Shown: piece after piece, positions 28,913 to 41,140 of the stretch | Position numbering within the stretch: the first letter of the stretch is position 1 | How the letters are laid out: each line of letters starts with the position of its first letter | Assembly: GCA_013399855.1 (NCBI GenBank) | Contig: VXAY01002479.1 | Span: 717,103-781,102, forward strand | Direction: 5' to 3' | Origin: Oxyruncus cristatus | Taxonomy: Eukaryota > Chordata > Aves > Passeriformes > Cotingidae | DNA length: 64,000 nucleotides | Made by a program: the position numbers and the translations under genes | Notes under the pieces: model-generated | Databases searched by the model: none | What the model saw: only the letters and a program-made list of their open reading frames with translations | What the model was told of the DNA's origin: nothing

Positions 28913-29006
28913 AGTTGACACTGATCTCCTTTGATTCCCTTAGTTGTGCAGAAGCATTTTCCTGTTTGCATGTGACATATATTTGCATGTCCGCTGCATG
29001 TGCAAG
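28913..29006 (-). CDS. ATRNL1: ATRNL1 exon: second laminin EGF-like module, first part
   Basis: The exon is 94 nt, opening with CT (Ala completion) and closing with CT, two bases of a Leu, before gtgagtac. It has 30 whole codons. The acceptor is ccattttgattttacag, with a good pyrimidine tract. The encoded CTCSGHANICHMQTGKC is followed by FCTTKGIKGDQCQ. The pattern C-x-C-S-G-H...C...T-G-x-C-x-C...G-x-x-C is the first two thirds of a laminin EGF repeat; the remaining cysteines come from the 53-nt exon at 3799-3851. This exon is not frame-neutral alone (phase 1 to phase 2). Together with the next exon it is 147 nt and phase 1-1. About 70 nt downstream of its donor the pre-mRNA enters a long U/G-rich tract. 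Confidence 0.96.
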
Positions 29007-31015
29007 CTGTAAAATCAAAATGGAAAAGTGAGATTTCTTCACCCGTATCATACTTCAGAACTAAAGGAATTTTCATAGATTTTAATACTTCATCCTAAAC
29101 ACAATTCCTGCAAGTTGCCTTAAAATATATATATCTACTACTGCTTCAATTATAAGTGGGGTTTTTTTTCCAGAAAATTTCACTAGCACATCATTTTGTT
29201 TATTTTCTGCAGAGTTAAAAAATATTCAGGTGTCATTAAGGGTTCTCCTCCACACCATAAATAACAACAGTCTGAGAATAGCCATTAAAATCTACTATTT
29301 CAATGCACAAGGGAGCAAATTATCAATAATAGGTATTTTCTGGTCAGGGTGAAATCCTAACCAATAACAAAATTCACTTAGTTTCAAATGCCTAATTAAA
29401 GCACATGTTTGGTAAAACATCTAATATAACTGGAATTCTTCCCTTTGACAAAAGCAAACAAAAAGAGTACTTTGAAACCATTTGAACAGAGTTAATACTA
29501 TTAGTCTACAATAAGAATGCCATGGAAGCAACAAATGGGCAACTTTACAAGCTCCTGAAATTTGAACAGAAGGAGAATCACCGAAACATCATCATTACTA
29601 TGCTCCATGTTAAGCTCAGTGGCTGAAGTAATTCTCTCCACAGTGATCTGCTCACTGCCACTCTTGCTGCCTTACAGTCTCATCTCAAAACAAACCTTCA
29701 CTCTCCCAATCCTTGAGCTCTCTTTTTGCTTTTTCTTCCCATGTTTATTTGAATTATTATCTTGTCTGGGCAGCCATCTTTTTTTCCCAATCAAGTGTCC
29801 AAAACTTAATAATGTCTCTCTGGGAAATGTGCCAGTACATTCCCTCATCATACTGGAATGCAAATATTCACACTGCACTCAAAGTCTTTCTTTAATACAA
29901 AGTAGCTCGGAACCTACCTTGATGATCATATTATGCTTTCATTGAAGTTTTTATTATAACTAAGATAAAAGATTTAATACATGGGGCCCTGCTTGGAAAC
30001 AGATATGATACTAAGTAGTAACCTGTATAAGATAAAAGTTTATTCTCGACTTTATAATCTAACAGTGAATTGCTATCAGAGAGATTAAGTTTTAATGTTC
30101 TTATTCTACTGATAAGGAATACACACAACTAATCCTTCTGTGAGTGTCCCATCACATACACACTTCCACCTGTCTGCCACAGCCTAGGACAACTGGAGAA
30201 AAAGGTAACAGGCAGAATAGAACCACAGTTAAATGTAAGATAGTATTGACAGAATATGTCAGTGTCAGGACTTCAATGGTTTGTTCAGCCCTCAGAGCTT
30301 ACTAAATAGCCAGCTGAAGTTGAAGGAGCAATTCTTACTTAGGAGGTGTTTAGGCATTCCAAGTGTCTGCAAGAAACCCATACTAGAAATTTCTATGCAG
30401 CACATAGTGACGTGGGATGTTTTTCTCTCTTCCATAACACAACACTCCTGAAAAATACCTACAGTTACCACAGAGTCCTACATTTTGTAATTTTGCTGTC
30501 ATTTGGGCAGTCTACAAGAAGTGTTCATTGAAGTGTTGCTACTATATAATCAGTTATGTTTTCCCAAATCCATTCATGTTTTCCACTCCTCATTTATGGA
30601 ATGATTTTTTAGGCACTTTCATCTGGAAAAAACTCTTCACAAAAGTTAATTTTAATTGTGTAAATCTTTGCTACACTTTCAGTGAAAAACAAAGAATATA
30701 TTCTTAACAGCTAATTCTGATTATGGTTAATTGCTCGTAATGGCAATGAACCATTATAAAACAGCACAAAAGTTCTAAAGAAACTAAAAGGGTGAATTCC
30801 AAATCGTATTCCAAAAAGTGTCAATATATTGACAAATATAGAAGCTATTGCCAACTAACCTTAATTGATTACTCCCACAATTATTGTTCACTTAATAGGA
30901 AGCAGATCGCAAACGTGAAAGTGGAACTTTTTTCACTTGAGTAGGTTTTTTAGTAAAATTATTTAAGCCCAAAGCTATAAAAGCCTTTGGTCACCATGCA
31001 TCTTTATCACTTTCT

Positions 31016-31059
31016 GGGGGGAAGGTGAGGGGGAGGAGGGAAAAAAAAAAAAAAGGAGG
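31016..31059. repeat. G-rich then A-rich purine tract
   Basis: G6, then aaggtga, G5, agga, G3 and a run of about 14 A, followed by ggagg. Nearly pure purine on the plus strand; low complexity. Confidence 0.85.
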
Positions 31060-32509
31060 TAAAAATGGATTATACAGTAAAAGTAACAGATGTAGCTATA
31101 GGAGACTTCGTGGAAAACCATCTCCTTTGTCAGTTCAGACATGACTTGTATACCCAGTCCATGAAATATGGATAAATCAAAGTTTTCAGAAGTACTTGTC
31201 CCCAGGGACATCTAAATCAAATCAGCACCTGTACAGGGCCCTTTAGTGTTCTATGTGCTCACTCACACAGAAATCCATAGGTAAAGGAGCCAGGAGATTC
31301 CTTCCATTTCAACTGCATCATGTTTTTACACTTTGTCTTTGGAATTTCCAGGATTCTGGAGAGTCATTAACTGATACAAAAATCTGAACAAGTTAATTTT
31401 CCCATAGACTCCTGTCTAAATTCTGGCCTGTCAGTATTCACAGCCCACACAAATAAAAGGTACATGCATAATTTGGTCTCTCCCACCGAAAGGATAGATT
31501 CACATCACCAAAGACACCAACGTGGCTGCTCTACCTCACCTGCATCTTCATGACACATATATGAAGCTTCTCTAGTGCTAAGGTCGGTATGGGAAGAAGA
31601 GGAGAAGAAAGAAGGAGTTCAGAAGTCTCAGATATTTGTTTTCTGGATTCTTTACCAATGAAACAGTTAGCTCTGACAAGCCCAGCAGCTAATTTTCTTC
31701 TATAAAAGGATGAAGATAAATTACTCTCATTGAGAAATTTCCTACTAACTTGACTGTTCACTGGATAATACCTTGAAAAAGGGTAACATTTTTGCATTTA
31801 CATTTTTAAAAGCTCATCTGGACAATTGTTGTTTCACAGCAATGAAAGCATATTTTAATTAATCTCAGGTTTGCAAGTCTATAATGAAAAATGAATTCCT
31901 ACCCATCTGTGGCTCTCTATGTGGAGAGTAACCAAAGAAAACCCCAAACATATAAACCATCATTGCTGTTACTGAAGCAAATGTGAATCCATGTGATCAA
32001 ACAAATGTAGTAGCAGAAGCAGGACAATATTGTAGTACATTCAGTGGAAAAAATATTAAATGCCATTATCTTTTTGTCTCACTGCAGGTTTTCTTTCCAT
32101 CGGCCTAGTTCTGAATAACAAAAAAGAAAGTAAAAGTTCTGAATATGAAGTATATTTATTAATTAATAAATATTAACTTAAAGCTGCATTTGATTTCACA
32201 ATAACAGAAGATTTACATTCTTCCTTTACCTTGATATTTCCATACTCCTCTTTACATATTTTCTTTAATATTTTCTACTTTGTTTTCTCTGTTTAACTAC
32301 TCTTAGTGACTGGTTTCTCTTCTGATAGTACTGTAAATCAATAGTTAAAATTGTAGCTAAGGTAGTATCTCTCACAGCCTAATGCCAGTAGAAATATGCC
32401 AAGTCTTGGAATTAATTCTGAAAGCATATTTTGTACCAATCATTGTCAGCTGGCAGAACTCAGCACAAGAGATGCAATTCATATTTTCTATACTTTTTTG
32501 ATGTCCCAC

Positions 32510-32716
32510 ACTTCAATTTCTTCACTGAAAGGGTTGTCAAGTATTGCAACAGGCTGCCCAGGGAAGCGGTGGAGTCACTGTCCCTGGAGGGATTTAAAAG
32601 ATGGGTGGATGTGCCACCTGGGGACATGGTTTAGTGTTGGGCTTGGCAGTGCAGGGTTAATAATGGACTTGATCATCTTAGAGGTCTTTTCCAGCCTAAA
32701 AGATTTCATGACTCCA
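32510..32716 (+). mobile_element. CR1 LINE 3' fragment, plus strand
   Basis: Recognisable CR1 wording in order: ttcactgaaagggttgtcaa, aacaggctgcccagggaagcg, gtggagtcactgtccctgga, ggggacatggtttagtg and ttgatcatcttagaggtctt, ending near gatttcatgactcc. In frame it encodes the typical C-terminal CR1 peptide [15 protein letters not shown]. This is a 5'-truncated CR1, in antisense to ATRNL1. The left limit is approximate. Confidence 0.9.
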
Positions 32717-34939
32717 TATACTCTGTGCTGCACCTCTGGACAGAAACAGTGAGTTCAGCCCCACTTCAAGAGTCTTCCCATACTACTGTGTACATTCATC
32801 TCCAACATGGGTTTATATTACGCACATGTGCCTTTGTTTGAACAGTTATTTTAAACACTTAATTGCCATGTAAACCTTTTACCAATAATTAAATATTTTA
32901 AATAAATAAATACTCCATGGCTTACAATAAAAAAACATTTTTATAATACAGAATTTAAACCTATTTTTGTTATTTTTTTTACATATTAACTAAAATTATG
33001 TCATTAGAGCTTTGAAAACAACAAGAAAAAAACTCACCCTGGTAATATCTACTCTAATTTTAGGGAAATAGCAGCTCATGATACTCTTTTGTACAGCATG
33101 CAGATTCTAAGTGGAACAGAAATATTGTATGAAAACAATACAATCCGGTAGAGTAAATTCATACTGCAAAATCACAACACTACAGAGTTTATTAAATAAT
33201 AAATCCACAGTATGATTGATTCTGAGTTGCTAGCTCAGCATATGAATGTTCTTGCTGATGCTGACAACAAAAGAATACCCACCACTATTTCCATGAAGCA
33301 TGCATTTTAAAAAAATTGAATTTTAAAATACTTATTGCTTAGCCCCCATCTCCAACACAAAGCTGCAAGAACAATTTTTCTCACAAATGGAGTTCACTGC
33401 AAATGGTACTTTAATATGTTTGCTTACATGAAAGATTGCTAAACCAGTAGCTGCACATGGATAATTACTTTAAGACACCTTGCTGATGTTTTTAAAAGAA
33501 GCTGTGACAATGGTATTAAATAGTGAGGTGTACTACTTTGTAATTTTGGTAACATGCAAGGTATAAGTTGCATCAAAAAAAAAAAAAAGAAAGAAGAGAT
33601 ATAGTCCTTCTCATGCAACTAGGCTAAGTAAGAAATGCCAAGTATAAACTTATATTAGATTCAACACTTTAATGCTCGATTTCACTGTAAATGTTCACCT
33701 GTATTATCCATTAGTCTACTCATATGAGAACTACCCTACAGAGACTATTTTCTACATTAGTAATATTGCAAAACTGTCTAGTCACTTAATTTTCTAGAAA
33801 TGTGTATTTAGCTAGAAGCCCCTGATCCACTTTGAGCATTCAACAATCACTTTTATAGGAAATACATACATTCAACCTTTGAGACAGGCAACGTAAAAGC
33901 AGACAGATGTGCCCAATAACAGTTTCACAATATCACTAATTGAGTAGCAATAAAATTAAGCTAAAGAACTTCTGTGAAGCCATGAGAGATAAAAATAAAA
34001 GTGAAAAAAAAAAAAAGGAAAAATATGCTATTTGAAAGGACACACAAAAATAGAACTGTCATTTTATAGCAACACAATTAACCTTCATAATAAATCAGTC
34101 TTATTGGACTAATTTGCACATATATATATATATCACTGATTTTATTTTCATCTCTCTTGGTTCATCTTGTGATTTATCTTTCTTTGGTCTCCAAATCAGT
34201 TTATTTTTATACTACCATAATAGCACAGATAAGAAAAAAACGTGTAGTAACACAGTAGTAAGAACTGTGAGACACAGGTAAACAGAAAAGACATACTTTC
34301 AGGATTTACGTCACCAAGATATGGAATTTGCATAGGCAAAATATGCAGGAATCAACCACCAACCACCTAAATCGCATATATGAGTACATTTTGCATATGT
34401 ATCATTTAAAGCAAGATCAGCTACTCCCACTATTCATAAAAATTAGATAAGCATTTTACCAGACCAATACTGGATATAAATTTGTTCTGGAAAAGGCAAG
34501 TATGCCAAATCACCCTGGCAGACATTTTTGTAAAATTAGACACTCCTCACATCACAATTTTGTGAGCAGTTGACCCAGACCAGAGCCTCCCCTCAGCTCT
34601 TCCTTGGCATTTTAGAAGCTCAACCCGGCGATTACAGAAATGCTCTTCTCAGCCACTTACCATTCAACAAAAAAGCAGTTCACCCAAGCCTAAATGTGAT
34701 TTTATCTTTTTTTCTGGAACTTACAGTCATAGCAAAACACAGAAAATTTCACTCAACCGTGAACTAAGTCTGAGGTCAGGTGACTGCTAATCAGACAGTT
34801 ACTTTTTCCTGAAAAGCAACACCGTGCCACTCAGTCAAATAACCTGGAAATCCCAAGTGTCATTTCCTTAGCTTTCTGGATTGACACAGACATGCCAGAA
34901 AGAGGATATTTATCCTAATAACTGCTCCCCTTTCCCCCT

Positions 34940-34961
34940 AAAAAAAAAAAAAANTCTCCCC

Positions 34962-34994
<33 letters not shown>
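34940..34994. repeat. Poly(A) tract with one undetermined base
   Basis: Two A runs (34940-34953 and a 32-base run at 34963-34994) flank tctccccc, with an N at 34954. True length is uncertain because of homopolymer sequencing. Confidence 0.9.
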
Positions 34995-34999
<5 letters not shown>

Positions 35000-36301
35000 G
35001 AAACAGTAAACAGGCTGATTTTCTGATGCAGAAAACAAAATTTAGTTTGGTTACACCAACACAATCCTATGGCAACCTTCACAATTTAAAGGGTTGTGTT
35101 TGTTCTTTAGCCATTTTTACCCTGGTAAAACAGCTCTGAAGTGCTTGTATTTCATTACTCCTTGTGTTTAAAGCATTCATCCTGAAAAGTGGGCTGATTT
35201 TTTTTGTTTATTTACAATAAATACCTCTCAAACGATCATACTAAAGCTGTCTTTAATCATCAGAAACTAACAGCATAAAGACAGCTTGGAAAGCCATAAT
35301 TCTGTTTTATACAAGTAGATAATGAAAATGCAACGCAGAAGATCAACACTGAAAGACAGGATATTTTTTCTCATTAGGAACTGAGCAGATTCTTAAACAA
35401 TTAACAAGAGTCTTGCTGTGCCTGAATCTTTCATGCCAATACTGAACCGTAGTATGGAATTTTTATGGCCAGCTTTTGGAACCATTCAGAAATAATATGC
35501 ATAGAGGAGAGTATTTTTTGCCAAAAAAATGCTGAACCAAAACATTTCCATGTAAACTCATGAAATACAGTAGCACCAATTTCATTTTCTCCATGTAATC
35601 TGTGTGAAAACCTGAAATTTTATAATAACTAAATTAAAAAATTCCAGTGAAAACATTATTAGGAGCACTTTATTTGGAGAGAAGATAAGATGTCATATTT
35701 ATCAGTATTCTTTTTATTCTTTTCAGTTATTCTTTTCATTTCTAAATATAATATGTTACTAAGACATGAATAGCCTACAAATTTTACAGTGGGTAAAGCC
35801 ACAGATTTTGAGAGTCCAACTCAAAAATCAAACTCTTTATCAGGTGTATAGGATAGTTCTTTAAGCATCCAAGCATTTAAAGAGATCTTTCTTTCACAAG
35901 TGTACAAGATGATAAAAAAAAATTATTCCTTAAATTACCCTTAGTTTTCTCTGAGATTTCTCACATGAAAACATAAGATAAAATTAGAAATAATGAAAAA
36001 AATAAGTAATTTCAGATCTGACAGACAATCTTTTATTAGGTTTAGTAAAAACTAAAAGAGTGGGTTTTGATGTTTAGTTATTTTTAAAGCAAAAATACAA
36101 AATGATGATATTGGATGCCTTCATCTTTGCATATCCAAACTGAGAAGTGTTTAAGAAGACTTTTTTAGACACTAAAAGGCTTAGTCCTTTTTTTTATTAA
36201 ACTGTGTCTTTTTAAATTTTCCTTAAGAAAGACAGCAGTTTCTCTACTGACTATCTTGGAAATTTTGCCAAAAACCTCCTTTCATCAAAAGGTTGCTACT
36301 T

Positions 36302-36317
36302 CCCCCCTCCCCCCCCC
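36302..36317. repeat. C homopolymer tract
   Basis: Six C, one T and nine C in a row. The minus strand, which is the transcript sense, is G-rich here. Confidence 0.9.
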
Positions 36318-39300
36318 GAAGAGAATATATTACTTGCTAAATTATAACAAAAAATTATTTTAAGGCAGTATGAACAGCAAAACAATTTAAAACCGCTCAG
36401 AAGTTATTCATAGCAGCTTTAAATGTAAAAAAGCCCATTCCAATCTAAGGTGAAAAACATCTGAAGTCAACAACTGGTGATTGCCACTATTTGTGTCTAT
36501 TTGGTCATTTAGAGTAAAAGTCCAAAGAAAAGAAATGACTTCCACAATTTATCAGACAAAAATGCCACAAAATATAAAGAAGTCATCAAATCATTTCCCT
36601 CTCTTAGCCATTAGGAGGTACAAAATGGGACTGATTTTTAATATATTCAATTGCAAGCCAAGCTTTTTTTTTTTCCCCTTAAATAACTAGTGTGGTCTGG
36701 GATTGTAATGTATTGCAGTTAGCACTCAGAAAATGAAGACAGAATCAACTGCAATCAAAAAGAAACGCCATTACAAGTTTTTTTGAGAATCTTCATTCAG
36801 TCAATTGGGAAATGAATTACATGATGCCTCAAAATCTGTTTTCTCAATAGCCAGAAGGGGGTTTCCAAGACCCCTTTAGGGAAAGGGATGACCATCTCAA
36901 CGCATAACACATCTAAAAGGGGAGATACAGAAATTACAAAAAACCAAAATGCCTACTTTTTCCATTGCATTTGGGACAAGAAGACTGGCTGTAGTCAAGT
37001 GGTTATTTGAGGATCAAGCAACAGTGATTTAAGAAAATGTCATCTCCAACTTACACCTGCCTGCCCTCAATTGCAGGTTAGTGTCTTCTGAGCTAGACAC
37101 AGGAGCTACATGAACTCTTGGCACGTCTTTCGATACAAGGTGAAATAGGTTTGTTTATAAGAGCCTGACAAAATCAGTGTATTTCTGGACAGCTGAAAGT
37201 TCCTAAATCATGCCCTGCCTATCTTCTCTAGGAACATCTTTTGGAAACCAATAGTTTTTCCACAGTTGATCAGGAAGGTGAACATACTGATATAAAGCTC
37301 AGACAGCACATCAGAAATAAATTTTATAAACATTCCTTACCCCGTAAAATAAATTTATAGCATGTGAACTTGAAAAACACTCACAAAAATAAGAATGAAG
37401 AGCAACTCCATCATTGTCAAAAACTGTGTTACACAACGGCACGCAGGAGGACTTGATCACCAAGATCAGTGAAAGCAACAGAACTGTCATTAATCCTTGC
37501 AAATGGATAAAATAAGCACAGAGATAAAGGAATATAGTATAAATCAAACTGCTGTATCTCTTCAATATCTGGAAAAGTAATAAGTGGTGATCAATTAAAT
37601 AGTGCCTGAATTCTAAGTTCTCGGGAAAAGATGCTGAATAAGTAGAAAACAGATTACAATACCACAAGTTGTTCCTATTCTTTTTACTAGTTTAGATATT
37701 GTTGTTTCATAGTAGATCTATAAGGGAGTTTAGATTAAGTTTATCAAACATGCAGAATTCTCTGCACATTTGTAAAGCCTTGCCTTTTCATTTTTCTCTT
37801 TAAAAAGCTACCTTGCTCTCACTCCACTTGAGCAAATTCACATTAATTTTGCTGGATAGTGAAGTTACATTTATGCAAAGCAACACAGTGTAACCATGAG
37901 GCTTAGGGAACAAAACTGCAGTTAATAAAATTGGTTACTACAGATTTGACTACAGTGCTTGTGCAGGACGGAAAGAAAACTGCTTTATAAAAGGGGGATT
38001 TTTTTTTATTTTTTTTTTTTTCTTGCCTAACAAAGACAATTTGACTAACTTATTTTAATCACTGCTAAGGATAATAAAAAGAGTTTTAGTGGTCAGGAAT
38101 TTCAAGATGGGATAGAACTTAACTTACTATAAAAGTCTTCTGTATGCAACCAAGTCAAAAACATCAAAAATGTTAAATATGCTGAACAGATATCCTGTCA
38201 AAATCTTATGAAATCCCACTGCAACACAAATAATTTGTCTCTGGAGGTTAATAATGTTACATAAAACCGTTTCTTTTTTTTTTTTCCTCTCATAAAATTA
38301 TAGACATCTAAATGCCTACTGACACTTGATGCTTTCCTTGAAGTTTAACTCCAAGTCCTTCATATAAGATTATTCTGAGTAGGTTATGGAATACAAATGT
38401 ATCTATAAAAAGGTTCCTAATTTTAGTTCAGGGTTTTTGTTTTAATCCACAGTTAATTGTGCTAGAAATCATAGTTTGTAATACAGATGTAATCTACAAA
38501 AAAAAGAAAAAATAAAATTATATGTATGCACAACAATTAACAGTATATTGAGAAGCACATTTTGCTTGGCAGTCAAAAAATAACTGGAACAGTAATTTTT
38601 AAATATGGTTTAAAATATGGTGGATTTTTTTCCAATTTCCTCAATTAAGTTTTTCCTTTGGCAATCCACTTCTGGTTTAGTCCCACAGGACTTACTTCAA
38701 ATATATTCTGATTCAAGTGAACTTAATCTAAGTTCATAACTAAGCCCAAGTAAAAGTACATTTTATTTACTCAGTGGTCAGACTATTTTGAACACTGTTC
38801 AATAAACATTCATTAAAGGAAGGAAAATAAATTTTTAAATCACCTTTGGGGAAAAAAATCTTCTTGAAACCGTGTTTATTCTGAGTATTCTAACAATCTC
38901 TGGAAAAAGCAGTATGAAGCTTTTCTTGAATAGCTTACTATGGTATGATCTCTCTTTATATTTCATATGTACTCAGAAGCCCTTTACCTACCACTAAAAC
39001 TAAATTAAAGCATTTTAGTTTACAGTAAGTTTTTTGATTCTATAGTAAGGTATTTAAAAAAAAAAAACAAACACAGGAAATGGTGTCATCTGTATTCAAT
39101 TCTTAAAAGAAAAAAATTAAAGAACATAACTCCACTACTAATGCAAAATGGGATTTCTTGACAGTCCCCTCATTCATCAAAACCTTCGTTTACTTTGTAT
39201 GGCATAAACAGAATCACGTTTTCTTTTGGAATTTAGCACTTGAGACCTTTTCTTTGTCTGAATAATCTTAAATTACAGTTTCTTATCACAGAGTTTTGCT

Positions 39301-40851
39301 ATGAACTTGTGACCCAATGTTTCTTAGAAACCAAGATACAAGCAAACAGTAGAAGTGCTTTTTTTTTTTTCTTAATTCAGTTCCATATTATAGTAGCTGA
39401 AGACAGCAAAGAATACCATATTCTTATTTTTTTCATTTATCTTCAACATTTAGCTATTTTTATGTAAAATGTCTGTATTCACACAGACTCCTGTGGTCTG
39501 TGTCATAGGCCTCCCATCCACTAAACAACCTTTTTGTTCTGTGAATAACCACACAGTGCTTGAACTAAGAGATGCTTTTGACTACATAGACTTAGTCACT
39601 GTGAAAAGAGGGCTTCCAGAACTCAATATTTAGCCCAATATAACATTTCCTTTAAATTTTAGACATCAAATAATGGAATGACATGCATGATCCTGCATTG
39701 GTGAATTCCATAAATGCAATTCGCTACATGCCAGACCTTTAAACAGCTAAACAGAAAAACTATATAAGAATTCTGTGTCCCAGGCTGCCATTGCATTCTC
39801 CAAGAGTCAAAACTCCCATCAATCCATGCTCATTCCTAATTCTACTTCAGGAAGATGCAGAAGAAAATGCTGTTTATACCTGTAGTTGAGGATATTGTGT
39901 TCCCACATTTCTGTTAGTTTTTCTGGCAGATGACATTAAAAGCTTTTTGTCCATTTTTAGTCCTACCTTACATAGGATTGATGGCCCAACAATATAGGAT
40001 TTTGGACCAGAAACTTTTCTGAAACAGAAATGTATTATAGAAGATAAAAGACCAAATTTGCAGCTGTCTACAACCTTAGCAGAATTTATCCACTTATCTC
40101 TATTCTGATATCAAGTTAAGTACCGAATACCACTCTAATATTTTCTATTAAAAACTAATAAAAAAAAAAAATCTACATAGTGATAGAGCTTATGGTTTGT
40201 CCTTCTCATTAGTTTCACAGCAGTGAGGGTGCTGAACTCCTTGGTTAACACTGGAGAAAGGCATTCTGGAACAGGTGGAATGAGGATTAAATGTACTGGA
40301 ACAAACACCTTGAAGTGGAAAATTTGCAAGAGAGGAATCCTTTTAAAAAAAAAAAAATCGGAAAATTGGGAGGGGTTCTCTTAGTGTTTTTTTGTTATCC
40401 ATACACTATTTATTAAAAAACTAAATGGGGTAATCCAGCTTGTTTTTAATTTACCTGACTTCAGTGCGTAATTTTATGTGGCTTGGCTGCCAGCCTCAAT
40501 GGGAGGAAAGATTAATTGCTTGTGAGCCAAAATTTAGATATTCTATTTTTTCAGTTTTCTTCATAGAATCATTTTATATAGAAATGCATTATGTTATATT
40601 AATTTGGACTGTGAGCATTTGTCTTTTGTGTCTAAATAATACATAATGTGAGCAAGGCATCAGGTCAGTGCTCACTGAAGATTAATAGGTGGGAACCGTT
40701 GATTTTGTGCTATTAAAACCAACTATTACTAGGTTAGTGAAACGTGCTTCTGGACACATATCACCATTTTCTGATCACAGAAGCAGAAGATGTTAATGCA
40801 AATAAAGAAATGAGTACACTAGTTAAAGTAGCTATATTTTTTTAAATTTTT

Positions 40852-41140
40852 CATGGAATAATACAATCATCAAGGTTGGAAAAGACCTCTAAGATCATCA
40901 AGCTCAATCATCAACCCAACACCACCACTGTGTTCAGCACTAAACCATGTCTTCAAGTGCCATATCCATGTGGGTTTTGGACACCTACAGAGATGGTGAC
41001 CCCACCACTTCCCCAGGCAGCCTGTTCCAGTGCTTGACAACTCTTTCAATGAAAAATAATTTTCTCAATATCCAATCTAAACATCCCCTGGTGCAATATG
41101 AGGCCATTTCCTCTTGTCCTCTTTGAACAGTATTTCTTTT
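40852..41140 (-). mobile_element. CR1 LINE 3' fragment, minus strand
   Basis: Reverse-orientation CR1: the 3' end appears at left as aatcatcaaggttggaaaag and acctctaagatcatcaagctc, then cactaaaccatgtcttcaag and ccaccacttccccaggcagc, and at right ggccatttcctcttgtcct. The minus strand encodes the CR1 peptide W-N-R-L-P-G-E-V-V-G-S-P-S-L. It is inserted in the same sense as ATRNL1. The right (5') limit is unclear; diverged CR1 sequence may run to about 41200. Confidence 0.92.

Noticed and set aside
29562..29945. A 127-codon plus-strand frame with hydrophobic runs
   Set aside because: It is low-complexity Leu, Ser and Phe from T/C-rich intron DNA. Two overlapping frames are open, and no homologue or initiation context is recognised.
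32396..32752. A 118-codon plus-strand frame
   Set aside because: Its second half is the out-of-frame or degraded 3' end of the CR1 element at 32510-32716; not a host gene.
37311..37667. A 118-codon minus-strand frame with apparent membrane-like segments
   Set aside because: Hydrophobicity comes from T-rich codons. There is no family signature, and no splice sites fit it into ATRNL1.
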